Source: Paenibacillus camelliae (GTDB lineage Bacteria; Bacillota; Bacilli; Paenibacillales; Paenibacillaceae). Taken from it: DNA of 35,917 nt. The translations under genes and the position numbers were made by a program. The notes under the pieces are model-generated. The model did not search any database and was not told the origin of the DNA. It saw nothing but the letters and a program-made list of their open reading frames with translations. The stretch spans positions 1 through 35,917 of the forward strand of contig NZ_JAMBNY010000025.1 in NCBI RefSeq assembly GCF_023715345.1, read 5' to 3'. Positions within the stretch are counted from its first letter, which is position 1; the number at the start of each line of letters is the position of its first letter. Positions 1 to 7,487 of the stretch are shown here, piece by piece.

Positions 1-31
1 GTTCTATATCAGTGAATTGTTTCTTGCTCAT
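1..31 (-). CDS. Transposase N-terminus, probably IS3-family OrfA (partial)
   Basis: Only the first ten codons lie in the window, reading MSKKQFTDIE on the minus strand and running off the left edge. The start is the ATG at 31-29, preceded by a G-rich ribosome site (GGGGG just upstream). An earlier ATG at 39-37 closes after three codons, so it is not the start. This opening is like the helix-turn-helix protein (OrfA) of IS3-family elements such as the IS150 group, from memory of the family; ten residues cannot prove it. The terminator hairpin and TG-type end found just upstream (72-120) fit an insertion sequence. Confidence 0.45.
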   Translation of the reverse strand, partial: MSKKQFTDIE

Positions 32-63
32 GATTTCATCCCCCCGCTACTTATACCAGTGTA

Positions 64-117
64 CAAAAAAATACCCATAGCTTAAACACTTTTTTCAAAG
101 TGTCTAGTCTATGGGTA
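64..117 (-). terminator. Intrinsic terminator shielding the IS transposase gene
   Basis: Read on the minus strand, TACCCATAG (117-109) pairs with CTATGGGTA (80-72). An inner arm, ACACTTT/AAAGTGT (86-92 and 97-103), lies inside it, and seven Ts follow. It lies between the IS end and the transposase start, so it would stop transcription entering from outside. Insertion sequences often carry this kind of protection. Confidence 0.6.
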
Positions 118-231
118 CCAGTTTATTATGGGCTATGCCCTTTTTTAATGCATGTTGAAAGTTATACTGATGCCGATTGAATCGTCATCGTGTGCGTTAG
201 CAATTTCTAATTGAAATCCAAATTACAGGTT

Positions 232-260
232 GTATGATTTTTCAATTACAGGGCAAGATA
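232..260 (+). promoter_or_regulatory. Possible sigma-G promoter of the ger operon
   Basis: GTATG at 232-236 fits the sigma-G -35 pattern (G, A/C/T, A, T, A/G). After 17 bases CAAGATA at 254-260 matches six of seven positions of the -10 pattern CATNHTA. gerA-type operons are known to be transcribed in the forespore by sigma-G. The match is short and could be chance. Confidence 0.35.
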
Positions 261-300
261 ATTATCACATGATTTGAGTATGTAAATAATGGAGAAGACT

Positions 301-1743
301 ATGGTTGAAAAATACGACTCCCAAATGTCCACATGGCTCGATGAACTAAAACAGAAATTAAACAATATGGATGATGCTGAAGTGGTTGAGCACAAAATGG
401 GTACCAGAACTACAGTCCATGTTTTATACATAAAAACGTTAATCGATCAAGAGCGTTTAAACGAAGCGATTATTCAGCCACTTCATCGATCTACCGGCAT
501 TTCGCTTTCTTCATGCATAACCAATGCCAAAGTTTCGGAAGTTTTATCGATGGAAGATGCCGAACAAAAAATAATGCAAGGATTTATTCTTCTAAACGAT
601 TCAGTCAACGATCAATGGATAGGCGTCCAAATGGAAAATCCTCTTGGCCGAGCAGTTGAACCTTCCCAAACGGAAACTGTTATATATGGAGCCAAAGACA
701 GCTTCAGTGAACAAATCGATAAGAACATTACAATGTTGCGCAGACGTTTGCCTATAACGACATTAAAAACGGAAAGCTTCACTGTCGGTTCACTGAGTAA
801 ATCGAAAGTTGTGTTACTGTACATAGACGGATTAATTAATCCGGAATATGTTTCCCTTGCAAGAAAAAAAATTGAAAGTGTGGATTATGATCAATTATTA
901 GACTCCTCTCAGCTTGCAGCTTTTATTGAAGATCATCATCATACGGTCTTACCGCAGTTTTTACAAACGGAACGGCCGGATGCCTGCGCCTATGCCTTAG
1001 GAGAGGGAAAGCTGACGCTATTGATTTCCAATTCACCGTTTGCATTGATTGGACCCATTACTTTTTTTCATCTATTCCAATCGCCGGAAGACTACTTCCT
1101 TCGTTGGCCGGTAGCAAGTGCTTTACGATTAATCCGGTACGGAAGTTTTGTTGTTTCTTTGACGATGATTCCTTTTTATGTTGCGTTAACGACATTTCAT
1201 TACCAGATGATTCCGTTGCCGATACTTTTCGTATTATTGGAATCGAGAAGCAAATTGCCCTTTACTCCATTTGCGGAAGGATTTTTTATGATCATAACGC
1301 TGGAAATCATCAAAGAAGCAAGTTTGCGAATGCCGTCTAAAACCAGTCAAACGTTAGGTGTAATCGGTGGTATCGTTATTGGACAAGCGGCTGTAGAAGC
1401 AGGCTTTGCAAGTAAAGTATTGATTGTTTTAATGGGTATATCCGCGATTGCTTTCTTTTTAGTCCCCAATTATCAAGTGACAAAATCCATGGTGCTGATG
1501 CAAGTTCTTCTTCTTATCCTTGCATCGTTTCTTGGGTTGCCGGGAATCGTGATCGGGCTGATCGGGATTCTTGCACATATCCATGGATTAACGTCATTAG
1601 GTCAACCTTATTTTGCGCCGATCGCCCCTTTTTATGGGAAGGACTGGAAGGACCTCTTTATCCGCGGCCCTTTAATATGGATGAAAACGCGTCCTAAAAA
1701 CCTAAAACCACTGCGGAAATCGCGTAAGGAGATAAAGAAGTGA
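301..1743 (+). CDS. gerAA: GerAA-family spore germinant receptor subunit A
   Basis: Integral inner-membrane subunit of a germinant receptor that senses small nutrients and starts spore germination with the B and C subunits. The protein has about 480 residues, normal for the family. A soluble N-terminal half of about 250 residues (VLYIKTLID near the start, then NITMLRRRLP) is followed by several hydrophobic segments and a basic cytoplasmic tail. The reading frame is open from the ATG at 289, but GGAG at 290-293 lies seven bases before the ATG at 301, which makes 301 the better start. Its stop overlaps the GTG of the next gene. Which nutrient it senses cannot be read from the sequence, so the subfamily (GerA, GerB or GerK) is open. 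Confidence 0.93.
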   Translation: MVEKYDSQMSTWLDELKQKLNNMDDAEVVEHKMGTRTTVHVLYIKTLIDQERLNEAIIQPLHRSTGISLSSCITNAKVSEVLSMEDAEQKIMQGFILLNDSVNDQWIGVQMENPLGRAVEPSQTETVIYGAKDSFSEQIDKNITMLRRRLPITTLKTESFTVGSLSKSKVVLLYIDGLINPEYVSLARKKIESVDYDQLLDSSQLAAFIEDHHHTVLPQFLQTERPDACAYALGEGKLTLLISNSPFALIGPITFFHLFQSPEDYFLRWPVASALRLIRYGSFVVSLTMIPFYVALTTFHYQMIPLPILFVLLESRSKLPFTPFAEGFFMIITLEIIKEASLRMPSKTSQTLGVIGGIVIGQAAVEAGFASKVLIVLMGISAIAFFLVPNYQVTKSMVLMQVLLLILASFLGLPGIVIGLIGILAHIHGLTSLGQPYFAPIAPFYGKDWKDLFIRGPLIWMKTRPKNLKPLRKSRKEIKK

Positions 1744-2849
1744 AGAGTCTATATAATCGAACTTCAACCTTTGATGGAATCTACTTCCTCTTATTGATCA
1801 ATCGTACGCAAATGCATTATTATGTTTTAATTATGCCGGTTTATTTGGTTCATTCTTATATGATTTGGGGAATTGTCGTGATGGGTCTGCTGTCCCAACT
1901 TAATGTGATGCTGCTATCTAAATGGTTTACTTCCAGTTATGCAGCAAAAGGTTATCAAGGATTTTTACAGCTTTTCGGGAAACGGATGGTTCAAGTTTTC
2001 GCAATATTTGGTTTTCTGATAATATTGTTAAAAATTTCAATACTATCACTGGGATACGTTGAAATGCTCCATAGTTTTATTTATCCGTCAATGGATAAAA
2101 AGTGGCTGATCCTAGTGATTCTTTTGATTAGCTTATATGTGGCTTCACATGGAATGGAGAAAACATTGCGTTTTGTCGTCATCGCCTTTCTTTGCGGGGC
2201 GTGGATATTAATTGTGTTTATTCCTTTTTTCTTTCCACCGATTGCAAATTATCGCGATTTATATCCCCTCATACCTACCGAATGGTCAGGACAATCATGG
2301 CAGGGTTTATTGTTTATTTGGTCGGCATATTCTGGTTCAGTATATTTAGCCTTTATGGTTCCATGGCTAAGCTCTAATAAAAAAATAACGAAATATCTGG
2401 TCATTGGTAACATGCTGACGATCATTGAATACTTATTATTGTTCATTGCTACGATATTGTTTTACGGTTCGAGCTTCTTAAGCAAGATCAATTTTCCGGT
2501 AGTATATATGGGAAGCTACATTGAAACGAACGCATTAGATCGAATCGATTACATCCTTATCTCTTTTCATATGTTTAATTATGTGTTCGACATTTCAATT
2601 CTTCTGTTGTGTTTTTATGGAGCCATAAGAGTCATTATGAGTAAAATGAACGAACGCACGACTCGGATTGGATTATTGTCGAGTTGGTTCGTCATTTTAA
2701 TAAGCATCATTTTAATGAATCAATGGTTATGGCAAAGCGTTCCGGGTCAAAAATTATTACTTAACATTCAGAGCTGTCTCGGCGGATTCATTTATTTACT
2801 TGTTCCTACGATTCTATATACTGCAGTTAAACGAAAGGAGAGTATGTAG
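1740..2849 (+). CDS. gerAB: GerAB-family spore germinant receptor subunit B
   Basis: Polytopic membrane subunit related to amino-acid/polyamine transporters; in characterised receptors the B subunit forms the germinant-binding pocket. The protein has 369 residues and about ten hydrophobic segments. The stretch FPVVYMGSYIETNALDRIDY near residue 255 is the conserved region typical of the family. It starts with GTG at 1740, which overlaps the gerAA stop (1741-1743), so the two are translationally coupled. AAGGAG at 1726-1731 sits eight bases upstream. It belongs to the gerAA-AB-AC operon. Confidence 0.92.
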   Translation: MKSLYNRTSTFDGIYFLLLINRTQMHYYVLIMPVYLVHSYMIWGIVVMGLLSQLNVMLLSKWFTSSYAAKGYQGFLQLFGKRMVQVFAIFGFLIILLKISILSLGYVEMLHSFIYPSMDKKWLILVILLISLYVASHGMEKTLRFVVIAFLCGAWILIVFIPFFFPPIANYRDLYPLIPTEWSGQSWQGLLFIWSAYSGSVYLAFMVPWLSSNKKITKYLVIGNMLTIIEYLLLFIATILFYGSSFLSKINFPVVYMGSYIETNALDRIDYILISFHMFNYVFDISILLLCFYGAIRVIMSKMNERTTRIGLLSSWFVILISIILMNQWLWQSVPGQKLLLNIQSCLGGFIYLLVPTILYTAVKRKESM

Positions 2850-2851
2850 GG

Positions 2852-3946
2852 ATGGTACTATACAAGCACTATGGTATATTAGTGATTGTAAGCCTTATGT
2901 GGATGACCAGTTGTTCTTCTCCATTTGTCGAGAACAATATGATCGAAGAGATTGCTCCTGTAGTTTTCTGGTCGGTTGATAAGGGGGCGGAAGGAAAATT
3001 GAAAATTAGTACTTTAGTACCACCGCTCATCCAAGAAGAAAAACGTCTGCTCTCCAAAGAAGTCGATCTGTTAAAACAGGGAGGCAAGGAGTTTAATTTA
3101 ATTTATTATCAGGAATTAAAGCAGGGGCAGCTGCGAATGTTATTAATCAATGAGGAGCTGGCAAAAGAAGGAGGCATTGAAAAACTGATCAATACGCTAA
3201 TGATTGATCCCGATATTTCAATGCGTGTTTATTTGTTGGTTGTCAGAGGGGATTTTGATGAATATATAAAAAATCAACTAACGAAGCAAGAAAACCAAGA
3301 ATATTATCTTTACCGTATGTTACAGCATTACGAGAAGCATAACCAAGGTGAAATGAGCATCGTCAATATTCATCAATTTATGAAAAAGTTATATTCCCCT
3401 TTTAAGGATCCGTTTCTGCCGGTTTTTCATTCGGATAAGAACAATTTCAATTACATAGGGACAGCCTTATTCCAAAAGGATAAAGAAGTAATGGTCATTC
3501 AAGATGTGGAAGATGAAATTTTCCAACTTCTGGATAACGATCATTTCTTGAAAATCTTGGCCATTCCCAAGTTATCTATCAGTTTAGGACGTATTCGATC
3601 CAATGTTCGCATGAAACTATCGAGGGACTATTCATCCTTGTCTTTACAAGTGAGATTAAACGGTAGAATTGAAGAATACCATGGAGAAAACAATATTCAA
3701 AAAGAGGAACAATTGGAACAATTAATTCATGAGATTGAGGTCTACCTCGAGGAACAAACGTCAGATTTATTAAAAAGAATGCAACAGTGGAAAGTGGATC
3801 CCTTAGAGATCGGAACCTATTCACTTAAGCCGTTTTCTAAAGAAATAACTGATGAGCAATGGATGGAGTATTGGGAAAATATGAAAATTAATGTTGACTA
3901 CGACATCAAATTATATCCTTTAATTAATGTTGAACGGCTGTTGTGA
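2852..3946 (+). CDS. gerAC: GerAC-family germinant receptor lipoprotein subunit C
   Basis: Lipid-anchored third subunit of the germinant receptor, expected on the outer face of the inner spore membrane. The 364-residue protein begins with a short hydrophobic signal ending in MTSC, so Cys21 is the likely lipidated residue; the lipobox is slightly unusual with Met at -3. Downstream sequence (EIAPVVFWSVDKG, then STLVPPLI) fits the GerAC fold. The ATG at 2852 follows the gerAB stop by two bases. AAAGGAG at 2834-2840 is the probable ribosome site, at an eleven-base distance. An earlier ATG at 2844 meets TAG at once. Confidence 0.9.
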   Translation: MVLYKHYGILVIVSLMWMTSCSSPFVENNMIEEIAPVVFWSVDKGAEGKLKISTLVPPLIQEEKRLLSKEVDLLKQGGKEFNLIYYQELKQGQLRMLLINEELAKEGGIEKLINTLMIDPDISMRVYLLVVRGDFDEYIKNQLTKQENQEYYLYRMLQHYEKHNQGEMSIVNIHQFMKKLYSPFKDPFLPVFHSDKNNFNYIGTALFQKDKEVMVIQDVEDEIFQLLDNDHFLKILAIPKLSISLGRIRSNVRMKLSRDYSSLSLQVRLNGRIEEYHGENNIQKEEQLEQLIHEIEVYLEEQTSDLLKRMQQWKVDPLEIGTYSLKPFSKEITDEQWMEYWENMKINVDYDIKLYPLINVERLL

Positions 3947-4078
3947 TTCAAAAACAAGCCAGTCGTTCCGAACCGCTTGAAAGGTATTTTGTTTAATAGA
4001 TGCTTAGTAGTCATTTTGGTGCACGTTAACAGAATTAATTGAAGTAATAGAAACTAATAAACACATTCGGGGCATGTG

Positions 4079-4110
4079 ACCGCCATTTAGATTATAGGCG
4101 GTTATATTTT
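4079..4110 (+). terminator. Probable terminator of the ger operon
   Basis: ACCGCC (4079-4084) pairs with GGCGGT (4097-4102) across a 12-base loop, followed by TATATTTT. The stem is short and the T run is interrupted, so strength is uncertain. Confidence 0.5.
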
Positions 4111-4282
4111 TATTCAATTAATGTTTTCTGATATAAAAACATTTCAAAGATATTCCATCCATACATTAGGGTCATCTCTTCATAGATTCTTAAGGCATTG
4201 CAGAAATCTGCTCTTTAACATTCTAGTTTTATTCCACAAGCACATATTTTGAGCCCACCTTAGTGCATTAAGTCCATATAAC

Positions 4283-4326
4283 ACGACTGAACAGCCGCAG
4301 GCAAGCGCCCTGCGGCTGTTGGTCGT
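4283..4326 (-). terminator. Strong hairpin after the GH127 gene
   Basis: AACAGCCGCAGG (4290-4301) pairs perfectly with CCTGCGGCTGTT (4309-4320) over a 7-base loop. The stem extends outward through ACGAC/GTCGT (4283-4287 and 4322-4326). It starts 18 bases after the GH127 stop on the minus strand. No long T run follows on either strand, so it may protect the mRNA end rather than terminate classically. Confidence 0.55.
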
Positions 4327-4343
4327 ACGACCGCTCAGCAGTC

Positions 4344-6209
4344 TTAGCTTAGCCGTTTCAGCTTGAAGTAGATCTGATAGGGCTCATATCCGATATCGCG
4401 GATGCGACGCAGTTGAATCACCGGGTCCTGCTGGACTGTCTTGAAAAAGTAACGCCAGCTTCCCCATTCCCGCTCATTCTCGAGTTCGATTTCGGAGGCA
4501 ATGTCCTCATTGTCCACGTATAAGATTCGCTCCGCTTCGCCAATCCCTGCAAGCACGTCCGGGCCGTAACGGAATGCCCCCATGTTCGCATCATCAGGTA
4601 GCGGGACAAACTGGATACCGATGGGCAGTAGCAGACTCACGCGGTCGCCATCCTCCCAGCTTCGCTGAATGACATAGAATTGCTCACTAGCCTTCGTTGC
4701 TCCATGCAACTCCCCGTTCACATAAACTTGAGCTTCAGCGCGGATCCAATCAGGGATGCGGAGATTCAATTCGAACGCTTGAGGCTTGCTAATGTTGATC
4801 ATGAAATCGTGCTTGCGATAGGCAGGCATGTTCTCGTGCATTACGGTCATGTCATTGATCGCATGATGACCGGCAGTGTTCGAGGAATTCAGCATGCTAC
4901 CACTCATACGATCCTGGTTCTGGTGAATACGGACCTGCAGCCCACCGATGGTTGTCTTCATCTCGGAATCAAAATACTGACAAACATATACGCTATCATC
5001 CTTCACATAGTAAAGCCCCTGTTTCCAGGCAGCGTTGGCCTGTACCATCGTTCCATGACAGCAGAAGAAGCTGTCGGTCTCTGTGCTCCAGTCTTTACGC
5101 AGGCCGGCCTTCATCGGCAGGAAGTACGTTAGCAGTCCGGTAGACGGGTCATTGTGCTTGTTGCCAGTCAAGAAATATTCCTGGTAATACGCCTGTGCCA
5201 TGATGCCGTTATACAGATTGTATTCAATGTATTGCATAAAGGCGGGATCGCCACTGTGTCGAAACAGAAACTCTGCCAACCGAATCATATTATAGACTGT
5301 GCAGTGCTCCTGGTTTTTGTCTCCGAGACGGGCTTTCATCTTCTGCTTAGGCATCCAGACCTCGCCTGCCGTCTGTCCGCCGGTTGCTAGAGTACCTCTG
5401 TCGGTCACCGCACATTGCCAGTATGCCTTGACGATCGCCATCCATCGTGGCTCCCCGGTCACCTCATAAGCCCGAGCGCAGCCGAGCACCTCCGGGATCG
5501 TTGTGTTGGCATGCATATTCGTTAGTGGATCGCGCCCTACGAGCAGTGGCTCGAATAGCCGGTTGCGATTGTATCTATCGAGCAGCGTCCTGTATTTGTC
5601 CTGTCTGGTAAGATGGAGCAGGTCTGCCCATACCTCGAGCATGCCACCCGTCTCGACGTCAAGGATGTCGTCGAACTGTTCTCTGGAGAATTGACCGCTC
5701 CAGTCGACGAACCAATCAGCGAAACGGTCAGCGATCTTCAGTGCTTGCTCGTTTCCTGCGTAGCGATGTGCATCGACGAGTCCCATTAGCAGCTTATGCA
5801 GATTGTATTGCGGAGCCCATACGCTTTTGCCATTGGCTATCCAATGCAAATACTTCTCGGGGATCGGCCCGATCCATCGTCCGCCATTGTCATGTTGGCA
5901 TGCAGCTAACTCGTCGATGATATACTCCAACTTAGCCTTCAGTTCCTTGTCACCCGTTGCCTCATAGTGCAGCGCTGCCGCTGAGAGCCAGTGCCCGAGG
6001 AAGTGCCCTCGCAGTTGACAAACCGGTGACTCCCAGCCACCGTGAGCGTCCGCTGGGACGACCCGCCCGTGGAAGCGGCCGGCCTCGACTCGGTAATTCA
6101 GAAGTAGATTGTCGCTGCTCAGCTTCATCAGATACGCTCGGTTTGCCGCTTCTCTACGCTTGATGTCACTGTCGCGCACGAGCACGTTAGTGCCTTTTAT
6201 GGTTTGCAT
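4344..6209 (-). CDS. GH127 beta-L-arabinofuranosidase
   Basis: Glycoside hydrolase of the GH127 (DUF1680) family, whose type enzyme HypBA1 releases beta-linked L-arabinofuranose using a zinc-bound cysteine. Numbered from the ATG at 6227, the key residues are visible: Glu289 (TAGEVW, acid/base candidate), Glu307 and Cys309 (QEHC), and Cys389-Cys390 (FFCCHG), corresponding to the acid/base, the zinc ligands and the nucleophile pair. There is no signal peptide, so the enzyme acts in the cytoplasm on imported oligosaccharides. GGAGG at 6219-6223 lies nine bases before the ATG at 6209, which is therefore preferred over the upstream ATG at 6227; the protein is then 621 residues. G+C is visibly higher than in neighbouring genes. 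Family assignment is strong; the exact substrate is not. Confidence 0.88.
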   Translation of the reverse strand: MQTIKGTNVLVRDSDIKRREAANRAYLMKLSSDNLLLNYRVEAGRFHGRVVPADAHGGWESPVCQLRGHFLGHWLSAAALHYEATGDKELKAKLEYIIDELAACQHDNGGRWIGPIPEKYLHWIANGKSVWAPQYNLHKLLMGLVDAHRYAGNEQALKIADRFADWFVDWSGQFSREQFDDILDVETGGMLEVWADLLHLTRQDKYRTLLDRYNRNRLFEPLLVGRDPLTNMHANTTIPEVLGCARAYEVTGEPRWMAIVKAYWQCAVTDRGTLATGGQTAGEVWMPKQKMKARLGDKNQEHCTVYNMIRLAEFLFRHSGDPAFMQYIEYNLYNGIMAQAYYQEYFLTGNKHNDPSTGLLTYFLPMKAGLRKDWSTETDSFFCCHGTMVQANAAWKQGLYYVKDDSVYVCQYFDSEMKTTIGGLQVRIHQNQDRMSGSMLNSSNTAGHHAINDMTVMHENMPAYRKHDFMINISKPQAFELNLRIPDWIRAEAQVYVNGELHGATKASEQFYVIQRSWEDGDRVSLLLPIGIQFVPLPDDANMGAFRYGPDVLAGIGEAERILYVDNEDIASEIELENEREWGSWRYFFKTVQQDPVIQLRRIRDIGYEPYQIYFKLKRLS

Positions 6210-6240
6210 TTTTGTTATCCTCCCCATTTTACATACATTA

Positions 6241-6493
6241 CCTTCGATACGCAGGTGAAGCGCTCTTTATGTGTACTTCCAGCCAATATAACCGCTTACG
6301 AAAAACTTTCTTAGCTTCGGATTCAGCTCAGATAGCTTCGATCATACAGTGGCCATCCAGCACGGGCATTCGGATATCGCTAAGGACGAGACTCGTCATT
6401 TGTTTCGCACAGTTCTAGCGCCTCCTCTCCGTTATTGACTTCTAGCACATCATAATCACGGTTATAGCCGCGGATAAGATGAGAGAGAGTTCT
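6241..6493 (-). pseudogene. Decayed response-regulator receiver (YesN/AraC type)
   Basis: Reading the minus strand in three successive frames recovers one receiver domain. First comes DYDVLEVNNGEEALEL. After a frame change comes LVLSDIRMPVLDG, whose Asp in SDIRMP is the usual phosphorylation site. Next is an in-frame stop, then AESEAK. After a second frame change comes FFVSGYIGWKYT, another stop, and RALHLRIEG. The order matches the beta3, beta4 and following parts of receivers of YesN-type regulators. The rest of the regulator, including its DNA-binding domain, is missing because the relic runs straight into the GH127 leader. The usual start is also missing. Confidence 0.75.
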
Positions 6494-6537
6494 TTATGTA
6501 CATTATAGCTACACGTTACTATTTCCACCAGCATTGA

Positions 6538-6657
6538 CTAGTGGGTAAATAAATCGATGGACATCGCGAGCCAGTCTTCGTATTCTAAGCCTGAGGCTGG
6601 GCGAGTTGTAATGTATATCGATTGGCGGGCATTATGGATGTAGAAATTAATATTGAT
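6538..6657 (-). pseudogene. Second coding relic upstream of the receiver relic
   Basis: A minus-strand frame of 39 codons, ending in TAG at 6540-6538, contains YITTRPASGLEYEDWLAMSI followed by DLFTH. Its composition is strongly protein-like, and it would end about 45 bases before the receiver relic in the same direction. The frame is closed by TGA at 6660-6658, so only a tail survives. I do not recognise the family. It may be the C-terminus of a gene that once preceded the regulator. Confidence 0.35.
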
Positions 6658-6701
6658 TCAAGAATAACTTTGAATGTAGGAAAGACGGTACGTTCCACCC
6701 T

Positions 6702-6731
6702 TTGATTATTTTTAATGAAACGGATTATAAT
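6702..6731 (+). promoter_or_regulatory. Sigma-A-like promoter of the two-component operon
   Basis: TTGATT (6702-6707), an 18-base spacer and a perfect TATAAT (6726-6731) lie 60 bases before the regulator start at 6792. The position argues against the alternative TTG start at 6702. Confidence 0.55.
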
Positions 6732-6791
6732 TTCAAGATCAAACCTTATATAATAACGAGAGAATACGAATCAAGGAAGGCGGTTAATGCC

Positions 6792-7487
6792 ATGCATGAA
6801 ACAATCATGGTCATTGAGGATGAAAAAGCAATCTCGGATGCTATCGCTTACGCTTTAAAGCGTGAGGGATACACGGTTGAAGTAGTTGATCGTGGAGATT
6901 TAGCCGTGAAGCGGATTAACGAGACTGAGCCCGATGCTATTATTCTTGATGTGATGCTGCCTGGTATGGATGGCTATGACGTGCTGAAGCAGCTGCACAC
7001 TAAGGGGAAAATTGGTGTCATTATGCTGACGGCTAAGGAAGACATCGTAAACAAAGTACTTGGACTTGAGCTTGGCGCGGATGATTATTTAACGAAGCCT
7101 TTCGATATGAGGGAGCTGCTCGCTAGACTTAAATCGCTATTAAGAAGAATGCATCAGGTAGGAGACAAGGAGGATCGGGATCAGCTTCAGCTCGGTGAGG
7201 TAAAGGTACACGTCACGAAGAGAACAGTTGTTGCAAATGGGCACAGGCTAGAACTGACGCCGAAGGAATTTGAGTTGATTGCACTATTAGTTTCGAGTCC
7301 TGAGCGGGTGTATACGAGGGAGCAGTTGCTCGACCAAGTATGGGGAATGGACTATTTTGGAGGAACACGAACGGTAGACATTCATGTGCAGAGATTACGC
7401 AAAAAGCTGGGGCCGGAGCATGGCGATATCATTCAAACGGTATATGGCATCGGCTACAAGGCAGTTGGAGGCTACGGTGAAAGTTAG
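6792..7487 (+). CDS. OmpR/PhoB-family response regulator
   Basis: DNA-binding response regulator of 231 residues, the usual length. The receiver domain (residues 1-115) has the acidic pair in IEDEK, phosphoacceptor Asp53 (IILDVMLPG), Thr80 and Lys102 (TKPFD). A winged-helix output domain follows (LTPKEFELIALL, then VDIHVQRLRKKLG). The frame is open upstream to a TTG at 6702. The ATG at 6792 is better because it gives the canonical start of the domain, follows AAGGAAGG at 6773-6780, and lies downstream of a clear promoter. Its end overlaps the sensor kinase by 11 bases, so the two form a pair. The signal and target genes cannot be read from the sequence. Confidence 0.9.
   Translation: MHETIMVIEDEKAISDAIAYALKREGYTVEVVDRGDLAVKRINETEPDAIILDVMLPGMDGYDVLKQLHTKGKIGVIMLTAKEDIVNKVLGLELGADDYLTKPFDMRELLARLKSLLRRMHQVGDKEDRDQLQLGEVKVHVTKRTVVANGHRLELTPKEFELIALLVSSPERVYTREQLLDQVWGMDYFGGTRTVDIHVQRLRKKLGPEHGDIIQTVYGIGYKAVGGYGES

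Larger units (their letters stand above)
1..120 (-). mobile_element. End of an insertion sequence (partial)
   Basis: On the minus strand the sequence starts TGGTACCCATAGACTAGACA at 120, passes through a hairpin followed by a T run, and reaches a transposase-like start at 31. IS3-family ends begin with TG and end with CA, and base pair 119-120 reads CA on the plus strand. The boundary at 120 is therefore an inference. The other end and any target duplication lie outside the window. Confidence 0.4.
3947..4343. other. Intergenic region between gerAC and the GH127 gene
   Basis: The two genes converge here. The region holds the weak gerAC terminator (4079-4110) and a strong hairpin next to the GH127 stop (4283-4326). 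Between them I see no gene with a ribosome site. A minus-strand open stretch of 34 codons (4110-4214) has protein-like composition but no start signal. Confidence 0.6.

Noticed and set aside
130..146. Small GGGC/GCCC hairpin followed by six Ts
   Set aside because: A four-base stem is too weak to call a terminator, and no gene ends just before it on the plus strand.
4680..5390. Several plus-strand open frames inside the GH127 gene
   Set aside because: They are antisense frames of a well-supported enzyme gene and lack start signals and family resemblance.
6212..6418. Plus-strand open frame of 68 codons
   Set aside because: It lies antisense to the receiver relic, whose minus-strand reading is clearly recognisable.
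6702..6791. Longer start (TTG) for the OmpR-type regulator
   Set aside because: This stretch holds a promoter with perfect TATAAT and would add a non-conserved tail before the receiver.
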